A stretch of DNA of 64,000 nt, taken from NCBI RefSeq assembly GCF_020509005.1, contig NC_063022.1, positions 1,426,001 through 1,490,000 on the forward strand, given 5' to 3'. The stretch comes from Fulvia fulva. Its lineage: Eukaryota; Ascomycota; Dothideomycetes; Mycosphaerellales; Mycosphaerellaceae. Numbering within the stretch: position 1 is the stretch's first letter; the number at the start of each line of letters is the position of its first letter. The notes under the pieces were generated by a model that had not been told where the DNA came from, ran no database searches, and saw only the letters and a program-made list of their open reading frames with translations. A program made the position numbers and the translations under genes. This document shows, piece by piece, positions 48,253 to 61,200 of this stretch.

Positions 48253-49291
48253 GAGGCTGTGCTGCCAAATCTGTCTGCAACATGTCCCATCAAGGGGCTG
48301 TCAAAGTCTTGACAGATGCACGACAGCTCGCTGAGAGTGTACTAGACGGTCGAGGGACGATACGAAGCAATTCCACTCTGGGCGTTTGAATGAAAGCATG
48401 ATCGATCGGCCGGGACCATCGTTTAGATTACGTGTTTCGCAATACACCTGCTCCACTCGCACTACCGTTGACTCACCCACTGTACGATCCCATCTTTCCC
48501 CTCACCAAAGTAACCACGAGGTCCTGCAGCGAAGGCATGGGACGGACTGGCGGGTTGGCTGAGATTCCCATCCTCATCCAGCCAGGGTCGTGTGGGATCA
48601 CCATGCCAAGGCAGGATCTTATCCTTACTGTTTCAGCTGCTTTCGTCCATAGGGAGGAGCTTAGTGAAGAATCTCGGTCCGTTGTTGCAGGGGAAGACGT
48701 CCGTTCCTCTGAAGGTGTGGTAGCTTAGAGTTGGCGTATTCCTCAAGGCTTTGCGGACAGTTGCTAGTCCAAATGGGCCGAGCTGCGGCTTCCTTCGATA
48801 ACGGCATCTAGTTATGGGACTGACGTGAGCGCCGTCACTCGTTTGAAGTTGCGTCTTGAGAATTCGCGGAACTCGGACTGAACTTCTTGGTTCACGGTGA
48901 GGAACTTGAAAGCCCAGCAGGATGTCGTTGAAGTCGAGTCACCTCCAGCAACTAGAAATGTGAAGAGTTCATCTTGGCTGGCCTGAATGAAGATCTTTGC
49001 TGATCTCCTTGCCTTTATGCTATCTTCATTCCTTCGACACTACCCAGTCAAGGTGCATTCAAAACCGGCCATAGCTATCACGTTGTCGTCACCTTCGGTG
49101 AATTCTCATTCGTACCCCTCAGCTGCTCACGTATTGTAACCGTGGCAGGCCTGTCGAAGGTCATTGTTCCGCTCCGAACCCTACACCGAATTCTATCATG
49201 CACTTTTAGTGCGGCGATAGATCCGTCACATTCTCGACACAATCCAGCGACGGCCAGCCCCGGGCAACTTGCCTTTCTCTGTCCTCTTCAC
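48253..49291. other. Convergent intergenic region, nothing recognised
   Basis: About 1 kb between the 3' ends of the ABC transporter and the NRPS. It must hold both terminators. Short open frames (48,432-48,728 and 49,142-49,378) have unconvincing translations. Confidence 0.5.
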
Positions 49292-52200
49292 TTATTCGCT
49301 CTTCACCAAGACATCTCCTGCCTCATTGCTAAGCTTCGACGGAACAGCTTGTCGTTGTTGTTTTGTGTTAGGCTGTGAAACGATGTGCACTTGGTGCACC
49401 ACGTTCTCCTCTCGTGGCCTTTCTGCAACATGTCCCTCTCCTCCACGCAACTCGCTCATACACGCAAGTAGCTCATCTTCGATACGGCCCACGAAGTCTT
49501 GAATGCCAGTGGCATCCATGAGCGCGGCATCCGCCCTCGCACCGAAGATGATGCCCTTCTCACCAGGCCCAACATCAACAAACAGTTGACCGGGGGGCAG
49601 TAGAGTAGTATCCAGTGAGTCGACAGCAGTCTGTCCTGGTAGCACGCGGGGCGAAGAATAGTCTGTAGGCACGCCAATCGCAAGCGGCTTGAACAGATCG
49701 TCCTCCGCAACTGAACCCACCGACGAGGACTTGTGCCAAAGCAGGTTGACGTGTGTGTTGAAGGGCAACTGTGTTGCCGTGGGATCGAAAGCGTTCAATG
49801 TGGTGCGAAGATCGGTTTGCTCGAACGGCACTCTCGCGCCAAGCAGCTGCTGAAGCTCTCTAGCCAGCTCTAGAACACCCCGTGACAAGACTGATATCAA
49901 GCCGAGTGGCAAGGTATTGACACAAGGACCAGTGACCTTGTCGATGTTGTCAAAGGCTGCAGATCGTCCTAATTGGAAGAACCCGAAAAGTGGGCTTGAT
50001 GTGCTTGTGGCCCGTGCCAGAACTCGCGCAAATACTACAAGTACGACATGATGTGGAGAGATACTGTGAGTGGCGCAGACACGTTCAAGACTGGCCACGT
50101 CAGCTTTCGTACCTTCGACCATGGCGAAACTCTGACGGCGGTCAAGCTCATCCGCCGGGGACGAAGCCGACGGTATGATGGCCTTCTCACGTCCCGCCAT
50201 ACTTTCTTGCCAGAACTTGTGCTCTTCTGACTTGTCGTTTGAGGTCAATGTGTGACGCACGAGCTGTGCGAAAGGAGGTCCTTGCTCGGCTTCGATCCCG
50301 TTGTAGATGGAGGCCAGCTCCGCCACTAGTCGTGGCATACTCCAGGCATCATATAGCGAGTGATGAACGTAGATCATCACGGCATCGCCGTCAGCCGTCT
50401 TGATGAGGCGCAGTCTGATCGGTAGCGAGAAGAAGTCCGAGGGGTTGCGTGCTTCGCTGTGAGCTCTACTCTTGACGACATCTTCCAGCGATATCCCAGA
50501 GCGGTCTTCGTGCACCACGAAAGCATCATCCTGGACTGCAGTTGACTTGAGCACAACTTGCAAGGCTCGCTCCGGACCCAATGCGACGAACATAGTACGC
50601 AACACTGCATTACGCCGGCGCAGTGTGTGCCATGCGGCTTCCAAACGATCGGTGTCAAGACTGGAAGTCGATCTGTAGGACCAGCCAGGCTCATACAATG
50701 TCCTTCCTGAGTGTAACCAGCTAACAAGGTGGTAGTATTGTCCAGGGAGGCAAGGTAGCACATCTTCCACAGCATCTTTGCTGAATGATAGCTTCGTTAT
50801 TGCGGCTTCCACCTCCTCCGGCGTAACGAGTTCGGCCGCTTTGGGCTCATCATTCGCGTTGGCCCTCTTCGTCTTTTTGTTGTGAACAATCTCGCATATC
50901 CTACCGGGCATAGCGCCTTTCAGAATATCGGCAACACTCAGCCGCACGCCAGCGTTTTTGCAGCAAGACACGATTTGTATCGCCGCGATGGAGTCAATAC
51001 CGAAGGAGTAGATTGAGGAATCGAGGGCGATCTTGTCCTTAGGCACTTGTGCTACCTCAGACATAGCGGTGCGAATGACGTCTGCAAATCTGGCGACAGC
51101 GACCTGGTTGAAAGAGTCGATGGATGGGGTCGCTGACTTGGTCTCAGCAGGCAAGCTTCTCAGTTGGTCTGGGTCCGCCGTCGCAAAACGTGCCGGCTGG
51201 CTGATAATGTCTGTTACGGCACCCTTGAAGTGGTCCAGGAGTATGTTGATCTCTGCAAGCGACATAGACGAGAGTGCGCGTGCGACCATACCATCTTGTG
51301 TATGCTCCACCTCGAAGTTCAGGCGGTATTCGGATGGCACAGGGGATTTATCTGCTTCGAGAGGCTGCCCGAACACTTCTAGGCCCTGCGAGGCTTGCTT
51401 CTCGATCTTCGAGTAGACGAAGATGCTGTCAATTAGTTGTGCTCGCGGGTCAGAGGCAGTAGCTCTCCACTTCTTTTGTATCTCAGCAAGCGGAGCGTGC
51501 TGGTACTCCAAAGACTTTGCGTGAACGGCATGGACTTGATTCGCAACATCGGAGTTCGTCATGAGCTGATCTTTGATTGTAACACGGAAGGGCACCGTGT
51601 TGAACATAGGCCCAATAACCTCATTGTCGTCACCAGCTATTCCGTGGCGAGCTGCCATGACTTGGCCAAAGACAACGTCACGGCTTCCGTACAGACATGC
51701 CATCGCTTTGCCGAAGGCCGCAACACAAACATCTTTGATGTCAAGATCAGCTTTGCGACACTGATTCTCCAGCAATTGCATGTCATGGGCCACTCTGCGC
51801 TCGGCAAGGGTGTAGGTGGGCTCCTCGGAGGTTGCGTATAAAGGTGCGCCTGTGTAGTCCCGAACGTGATCGGTCCAGAAGCTCGCGGCAGCCTTTGCGT
51901 TGCGCGTAACAGCTCTAGCTGCTTCGTAGAATGGTGTAGTCTGAGGTGCTTCGTTGCCGTGGTACCGCATTGCGAGATGGCGGTACAACATTGCCAGAGA
52001 TATACCGTCGTAGACAGCATGATGTAAGGTCAAGACCAGGACCGGACTATCCTTGGATCTCAGCATGAGAGCACTGGCCAACGGTGTGTTGGACTGTATG
52101 CGCTCGACGAAGTCTGATTTCCGGGACAGGTCCAGCCAGTGCTCATGTGCGTTCGCAACCTCAATTTCTTTCCAGCTCGATGATACAGTAGGACGCACAA

Positions 52201-55200
52201 CAGCAGCCCACGGCACTTTCTCACCCGGCAAGTAATGAAAACTAGTTCGGAGGATATCCAGATCAGCAACGAGTGAATTCCAAGCAAGTCTGAGGCGGTT
52301 CAAGTCAATATTTGGATCGCAGCGAGTGGCATGGTGGTGCATGTAGAGGGCTCCTTCCGTAGCCAGGCTTTGCGCTAGCATACCAGACTGCAATGGAGTA
52401 CATTCGTAGCATTGTGTAGCTCGGTCGATGCCAGTCACGCCGTTAGAAGCCAGCACTGCAGCGATAGGGTCCTCTGATTGCGCCGCTGATGGCTCCACAA
52501 CATTCGAAGGCGACTGATCTGCGGACGAGCCAATATGCTTGCACAGGGCGCCAAGTCTATCGTGCCGGACGACATCCGCCGAAGAAACTTTCAGTCCTTG
52601 GGTACGCAGATGCTTGGCGAACCTGATGGCAGAGATAGAGTCTATGCCCATGTGGATGAAAGCGGTATCCTTGTGAATATCATGCTCTGGCACAGAAGTG
52701 TACTGGCTGATGAGAGATCGCACCTGCTCTTCAAGTGGTAACCATGTAGACTCATCGTACGTCTCGCTGGCCTTCACGTTTCTCTTTGCTCCAGCGATCG
52801 GGATGCCGAGCGAGCCAACCGTGAGACTGTTCTGTTGTACAATTGCATCAACCAGAATCTCGATCTTTTCCAGCAACAGCTCCGCGCTGGAACTGGGTCC
52901 AAAGGCTTCGGTGAAACCAGCGCGGACAACGAGCTTGTCACCCATAGGATCTGCTTCGAACTCTACCGCGAGTGGGTAGTCAACACCGATGTCACTGCCC
53001 TGTTCTTTCAGGAATGTCGCAGTCGGTCCGGTAGCCGGCTGTAGACGCACAAATGAGAAGAGACAGTCGTATAGCGCTCGATCAGCGCCGGTCCACTTCT
53101 GGATACTTCGTGGCGACACATGCTGATGTTCCAACGACTCTGAGTTGGCATTCTGTAGAGCAGTCAAAGCATCGATGACTTGAGCGTCGGGATCTTCCAG
53201 TTTGATACGCTGCGGAATGGTCGTGATGCATGGTGCCATAACTCGATCTACATCCCGCACTGACACGGCACGCCCAGACAAGACGTTACCATAGATGAAG
53301 TCGTGCGTTCGGACAATTTGCGCCATCGACGAGGCGAAGCCGAACTGCAGCAGTGTTGCGAAAGTGACGTTGAGTTTAGTTGCGTCGCCTTCGAGGTCGG
53401 ACAGCTTGCGGCTGAAGGTGCGCTCGGATGTCTGCAGAGTGACAAACTTGACGGCAGACTCACTGAGTAGCGGAGCATGCTGCCAGTCGTGAAGTAATGT
53501 TATCCAATGCTCTTTCTGACGATCCTCATCTTGGCCGGCAAGATACTCGATGAAAGGCAGAACGCTTGGTCGCGGCTGAGGAAGGGTGCCTTCATAGAAG
53601 CTTCGAACATCATGCATCATCATCTCCAAAGAGATGCCATCATAGAGTGCGTGATGGATAGACAAGAGGAGTATTAGCTCGTGGTCTTGCAGTTGAACCA
53701 CTCGAAGTCGCATCGGAGGTACAGTTGTGAGGTTGCTAACGATATCGCGGCCTATCTGTCGCTGGAGATCATCGATGCCAAAATCGTGGCTCAAGCGGGT
53801 ATCTTCCCACTGTAGTCCAAAAGCGTCCGGCTTGAGTACGATCTGCAAGAAACCGTCATTCTGTGTCGAAAAGCAGGTTCGGAGGATGTCGTTATCGTAT
53901 ATGAGCCTAGCCCATGCCGCTTGGAGCCGGTCAATGTCGATGCCTGACCCAAGGCCAAATCTTCTGTGGTTCACATACGCTCCATCAGAGCCGTCGAGGC
54001 TCTGATGCATGGATTGTGCCACCAGTACTTCTTGTAGTGGAAGGCATGGTCTGACTGCCGCGATGTTGTTGCTCACGATGCCTACCTCGCCACCTTCCAA
54101 GAACGCATGCTCTATCTCAGTAAGCTTTTTACGGACGTCCTCGACTCTTCTGTTGTCGTCGGTCGTGTCCTGTCTACCACTCTGTGCTAATTGTTCGAGG
54201 GTAGGATTCTTCATGACCATTCCCACACTGCAGTCGTAACCAGCCGCACGAAGTTTGGAGAAGACACTGATGCCCGACAAGCTGTCAATACCAAGCTCAA
54301 ACAACGTGGAGCCAGGCGTGACGTGGCTTGGCTTATCCTTCAGTACGGAGGACACGATCCCCAAGATTTCCGTCTCGACATCAGTCATGGCTCGATTCAC
54401 AGCGTCCGGGCTTTGACCAGCAGATGAACGTGGCATCAGGTCGTTGATTGAAGTTGAGGAGAAGATCTGAATCAGCATCTTGTTGTCAGCCTTGGCCGAT
54501 GTGGCAGCAAGCGGGATGTATGCCAAAGGTATGATGAGATCAGGGACGGTCGAGCTCGGTAATGTCTTCTGACAGGCCGCTCGCAAGGTGGAATTGGTCT
54601 CCTGCAGCTGAGCATGAACAATCTCTGGTGGGTCTTGAGACTTCTCCTTAGGAGCTTTTGTCCGTGCAATGAATGCCACAAGCTGCACCCTCGAGAGCTC
54701 CGGGTGCTTGACGACCAGAGTCGCAACATCGATTGGGTCGTTGGATGCCGTGCGAACACCTTCAGCCACCTCACCGAGCTCGACGCGCTGACCTCTGATC
54801 TTGACTTGATCATCTTTGCGACCAAGGAAGTAGACGTGGTTGTCAATCCCCAGCTTGACAATGTCACCAGTGCGGTACATCCGTTGGCCATGAAAATCCT
54901 CTACAAAGCCTTTGGCATCGGGACGGTTGAGATAGCCATTAGCGATGAGACTGCCAGTGAAGCACAGCTCCCCGGGCATACCTCGAAGAGCGTAGTGATC
55001 AGTACCTGGAATCAGGACGTGAGCCTGAGAGTCACCTAGCGGTATGCCAATGTCGTTCGTGTTGGAGTCTGGGAACAATCTGTTGGAGCAGCATCCGATC
55101 GTGGCTTCTGTCGGACCGTAGGCATTGATCAAGCCGACACGACCATGACCACCCCACAACTTCTTGGTCTTTGGCGACATCTTCTCGCCTCCGACACTTA

Positions 55201-58200
55201 AGAAGACGAGATCTGGCGCGTCCTCTGGAGTAAGACCTGTCTGATCAAGAAGCGATGGCACAAAGCTGGCGTGTGTGATGTGTAGCGACGATAGTGCTAG
55301 AGCAAGGTCGTCAAGTAGCGTCGAGCGAGGCGCTGTGAGAGCAGCGAGACCATGCCGCCATGCAAGGAATGCTTCACCGAGGTGGACGTCGAACGCGCGA
55401 CTTGCGAGGCCCATGTACTTGCCGCGTCCAGCCACTTCTTCAGTAGTCGTGACATCGCAGATGAACTCGGATTGTGCTTCCACGAAAGATGCTAGGTTGC
55501 CTCTATTGACAAGGACACCCTTGGGCTTACCAGTCGACCCAGATGTGTAAAGTAAGTAGCAGTTGTCGCGAGGATCTGCAGCGATCTCGGGGTTTTTGGC
55601 ACTCATGTTAGTGAGCGACTGCGAGAAATGGTTGTTTTCGGGATCGACAAGACGGCAGAACTTAGGGAATCGAACTCCTTCGAAGACGTCTTGAGTCGCA
55701 AAGACCATGGCTGCACTGCTGTCCTCGAGCAAGAACGCCTTACGCTCGGCTGGAAGACTCTCGTCGATCGGCAGATAGCAGTTGCCAGATTTCATGATCC
55801 CGAGAAGCACCGCGTATGAGACCAAGGTGCGCCCTAGGCACATTCCCATCGTCCGATTCGACGCCCCATGCTGCAGAATCCAGTGAGCGATTCTGTTGGA
55901 TTTGTCATTAAGCTCAGCATAAGTCCAGGACTCGGTCAACGTTTCGTCGAAATCAATCTTCAATGCTATCTCCGCGCCCTTCCACTCAGGGTGGATCTCA
56001 GCGAAGTGCTCTACGTAGTGAGTCGGGCCATATGGGGAAGGGCATTGAGTATCCTTCCTGGGCGTAGATATGGACAGCAGCTCGCGTGATAGAGTCTCTG
56101 TCAATGCTGCTAGCGGGACATCAGAAGTCTTGGCCAGGGTCCCGATCAAGGCATCAAGCTGTCGCAGAAGGAGACCCTGTTCGCCTTCGTTCATGATGTG
56201 ATCCGCGACCGCCAACTCGAATCGGGCAGTGTCTTCAGCGTCTTGCCAGACATTAAAGGCATAAGGATGTTCGACCTCGATTTGTGTGACATCAGGCAGA
56301 CGCTGCCATAGTCTGTGAGAGTGGCCATTGTCGTCACCAACTGCTGGGTGGAAGGCGAACATTGCTGGGTACACTTGGGATGATGGTCCACGCTTCATCA
56401 AGGCTTTGATAGTACCAGGTCGGATGTTGCGATTCTCCCAGGCCTTCTTGGCAAACGAATCATATTCAGTCAAGGTCATGGCAACCGTGTCCTTGCGGAC
56501 GAACATGCTCGGCACTGTGGACATCATCGGACCTATAACGTTCTCAAGCTTGCTGTCCACGATGCGGTCCGAGAGGATCTCAGCGAAAAGCACCTGAGCC
56601 GTCTCGAGTAGATCGCCGAGTACCAGCGCCCAAGCTGTTCTGAAAATCGTGACAATCGATGTAAGTCCGAGCTTTTTTGCAGCGGCGCGCAAGTCAGTGA
56701 ACGTTGTGCTGCCACGAAGGTACTGAATGCGATGTTGCAATTTCGCTGAGCCCGAATCTGTCGCACTTTGCTCTTCGGGGCCCACATGGAACTCTTTCAA
56801 GGCCTCTTTCCAGAAGTTGACAACGCCATCACTATCCGCATCTACAGCAGATTGTGATGCAACAGCCTCTGTCAACGGCAGGCGTTGCTGTGTTTTCGAT
56901 ACTCGCTGATATGCTGCCTGTACATCTTGCTCGAGGAAACTCAGGCTAGGCCCGTCGTAGATGCTGTGATGAATAGTAATCATCATTTTCGTGGTACCGT
57001 CGTATGCAAAGAAGAGATCGATGGCCCAAGGTGGTAGTCTGAACAATTGCTGATGGTGATACTGGGCAACCTCCGTGACTCTCGTTCTGGCGGCGTCCTC
57101 TATGAAAGCGACTGATTGGTGTTCGGTCCAACCAATCTCAGGCTCGTCGTAGACAACCTGTAAGTATGATAGACCGTCCCCGCTCTGTGCGTCAGAAGAG
57201 ATCGGAAGCATGGCTTTAGCGACGAACCCAGCTCTGAGTGCCTCAGTCTGTCTAGCAACCTTAGTCCACGCACGCTTGAGCTTGACGAGGTCGATATTGG
57301 GCTCCAAAGAGAAGAGGTGACTGCTCCAGTAGGCGCCTGCGTCTTTAAAGCTTTCGCTCAAAAGCCCCTCTTGAAGCACAGTCGTCGGAGTGACTGTAAT
57401 GTCATCTTGTTCGAGGTACGCTGACGTTGTACTATAATAGCGGGCATGGAAGCTTTCGAGTATTCGATCAGGATATGGCTCGTTCTTGTCAGAACGAGGT
57501 ACCGCTGACGCATTGGCCAGCTCACACAGGTCTGAGAGTTTCCGGCACTTGAAAGCATCGACAACAGAGAGGTTATAGCCCAGTGCGTTGATCTTCGGTA
57601 TCAGTCTGATAGCGCCGATTGAGTCAATGCCAATCGTAGGCAGACTACTAGCAGGATGCAAGGAGTCCGAAGTTACACGAAGGCCGTTCGCGATGACCTG
57701 CAAAAGCTCTCTATTGGCCTCTCGCCACACCAAGTGCTGGTCATTACTAGTGGAGTCCTCCAGACCATTGCTGTCCCACGTAGCAAGGTCGAGGGAGTGG
57801 TAGACGGCGGTCATGGCGGCTCTGTCGACTTTCGCAGATGCCGTGCGCGGGATGCGAGGCAGGACGATGAATGTGGTAGGTAGCATATATGGCGGCAGAA
57901 CTTTGCGACCATACTCTCGGGCGATATGTGCCAAATCTCTGGCTGCAGGTGACGAGATAGCCTGGACCGTGTCGCTCGACGCACCTAGAGATGGACAGGC
58001 CAAGAACGCCACGACCAACTTCTCATCTGCATCTTGGCGTTCACAATGCAGCACCTCAAACTTCTCAATACGATGATCCGCATCTTGGAGAGCAAACGCG
58101 ATCTCACCAAGCTCGACTCTGATGCCGCCGAGCTTGACAAGGTCGTCGTTGCGGCCAACGAAGCTGAGCGTACCATCCGCCAGGTGCCGCACCAAGTCGC

Positions 58201-61200
58201 CAGTCAAATACAGCCTCTCCTGGAATTTGTCGTTCCAGATGAACTTCTTTGCGTTGACCTCCGGCAATTTCCAGTACCCTGGTGAAAGCTGAGGTCCAGA
58301 GAGCGCCAGCTCGCCAATGGCGCCTCGCATGACAACATTGTTGTCGCTGTCAACGACGTATGTGCCTACAGATGGCAACGGAACGCCCACATTCGAGCTG
58401 TGGTAAGGATCCTGCTTGCCTGTGAACTGGCGCAGCGTCGATACAACCGTGACTTCGGCAGGTCCGTAAGTGTTGAAAGCTCGCATATCTGTACCCCAGT
58501 CGGCCGCTACAGCTTCAGTCAGCTTCTCGCCAATCATGGTAACGACTTCCAGCGTCTTGATACTACTACGAGCGAGCGTTGCCGAAAAAGCAGGCGTCAG
58601 ATGAGCGTGAGTTGCCTTCGTGTCGTTAGCTAGATCAGAGAAGTTCTGGATCATGAGTTGTCGAGTGCTCGAGATGACAGTACCGCCCAGCTTCCAGGTG
58701 TAGAACAGATCCTGCACGAAGACGTCGAAAGTGTACTGTGAGAATTGCATGCAGCGGACTTGGCCGCCTTTCACGTCTGAAGGTATGACCTCTGTGAGTG
58801 CGTTCATTGCGGTCGCGCCAGATCTGTGCGTTATAGGTACGCCCTTCGGCAATCCGGTCGTTCCACTCGTGAAAATCAAGTAAGCAAGGTCATCGGGATG
58901 ACCTTCGACAGGCAAGTCGCGATACTCTGCCTTGGCAGCTTGTGCTTCGAGGATATTGATGTCCACCAGAAGCTGCGACACACCATCTGGCATAGCATCT
59001 GCGGCCACGTTCGACGCCGTAGGTGATATCAGAAGCAGGCGGCTACTCGTCCTCTCCATGATAGCACGCTGTCTCGCAGGAGGTGAATATGGATCGATCG
59101 GACACCAACCAGCCCCAGCAAGTAGGACTCCCAGTACTGCAACGTATAGCTCCGCAGACTTCTCCATGCAGATCATGACAGGCTCGTTCTTCAGAGGGCC
59201 GTAGCCGTCAAGCAGGTTGGTCGCCAAGCTTCTGGCCATATTGTGAAGTTTGCTGTACGACCATTCTATATCAGGCTGGGAATCGTCGGTAGACTGCTTG
59301 AAGAGAAGAGCAGGCGCGTGTGGTCTGGTCACAACATGCTGCAAGAATGCGTGGTGTAAGAGTTGCTCAGCTTCAGGTAGTTGCTGCGAGGCTCCAAGCG
59401 CCGACGGGATCTGCGATTGAAGTCGCGAATCTACAGCGTATCGCGCATCATGAAAAGGCTGATTGGGGTTATTGCACAGGAAAGTGACAACATTGTCGAG
59501 CTGTCGCAACATAGTCCCTGCTGCAAGTCGGTCCAAGTGATCGTGTGTGTACGTTCCCCGTAGGCGAAGTGGGCCAGATGCTGTAGGCCAGACCTCGATC
59601 ATGACGGCGAAGTCGTGCTCCATTGCTGGATAGTCAACCGAGCTCCACAGCGAGCTTTCGCCTGCGGACTTGTCGAATGCTTGAAACGCCAGTAGGGTAT
59701 CATAGGGTAAAGTGCCTTCTGCAGTGGTCAACGAACTCAATGGCAAGTGGTGGTATGGTAAAGCATCGACATTCTTGCTCGTCAAGTTTGACAGCATCTC
59801 ACGAATGGAAGATGCGGCGCTGTCGTGGTGGAGGACTCTGCTTGGCACGACAGCGAATGTGGGCGCTGCACACGAGCTGAGATCTTCCTCCATTCGGTCT
59901 GAGACAACACTGCCGAATGAGACATCCGCTGACGAGCCAGTGTAGGCTAACAATACCGTCGCCCATGCGGCCTGCAGGATCGATAGCGGCGAGACCGACG
60001 CTGCCTTTGAGGCCTGTGCAATTTGGTCGAGAGTTGTGGTCCCGATGACCTCCGCGACTTGGACATCTGGTGTCTGTGTCTCCGGCTTCGAAGCAGAAAC
60101 ACAAGGGAATGGTACAGGCTCGAAGTCCTCGAAGATAAACTTCCAGTGCTTCACGCTCTCCCCGTTGGCCCCCGAAAAGTGCTTTCGCACGGCAACATCA
60201 ATCTGAGATCTAGACTGCAGAGGCCTGTCGAAGTAGAAGTCTTCGACATCTTGCAGAATCAACTCCAACAATCCGCCATCAAAGATACCATGGAACAGCG
60301 AGAGGAGGTAACATGTGCGTTGAGTGGACTGAATGACCGCGATCCTGAACGGAGGCTTTTCAAGCCCAATGGCAGCTTCTGCATCTGCTTGAGCTTGCTC
60401 GACAGTACTGTCCCAGTCCGGTGAAAAGTCGCAAGTATACTGGTGTACCTGCACAGCAGCAAGATCAGCGCTTGGGGTAAGCACACACTGCGCGAAAGGA
60501 GCAAGCTCATCATCTGCTGATGTGAAGACAGTCCGGAGAATGTCGGCTCGGGATAGTGCAGTGTGCCACGCCTGCTGAAGCTTCGTAACATCCACATCAG
60601 CAGCCTGGTGATAGATGCTGTGATTGATGTAGCGCTTGCGTGTGGAAGATGGAGGTTGCCTCGACATGCTCCTGAGGAAGCTAGCGATCATGCCGGATTG
60701 CGTTGCGGTCGTCGGTAAAACACGATCCACGTCCGAGGCTGGTATGCTCAGCTGCCCAGCACAGGTATGCAGGTGTTGCTTGCTGAAGTCGGCTAGACGA
60801 AGTCTCCAGTCGATCTGTTCGATCGTAGATGGTGTGCTGTCGGCATCTCCAACACCAGCACAGGCATTTGCCAAGCCAGAGACGGTCTTACTGCTAGCAA
60901 CACGAGCAACATTGAGATGCGAGATGCCCTTGTCTCGCAGCTGCTGTAAGAGTCGCACAGCCCGCAGACTGTCCAGCCCTAGGGAAAGCAACTGGGTTCC
61001 TGGCGTGATGTGTACAGTGTCGACATCGCAGACTTTAGCAATGATATCAACCACCAGACCGAGCATCGCGTTGTCGGCAACACTCTGAGCCAATCCAGTA
61101 TCGTAGCCAGAGTCCGAAGAACGTCGAGAGCCATCACTTGTTGTCTCCCACATTTCGTTGACGATACCAGTAAGTGCTTTACGGTCTGTCTTCCCTGACC

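Noticed and set aside
49142..49378. Small protein gene in the convergent intergenic region
   Set aside because: It overlaps the NRPS 3' end, has low-complexity text and no homology cue.
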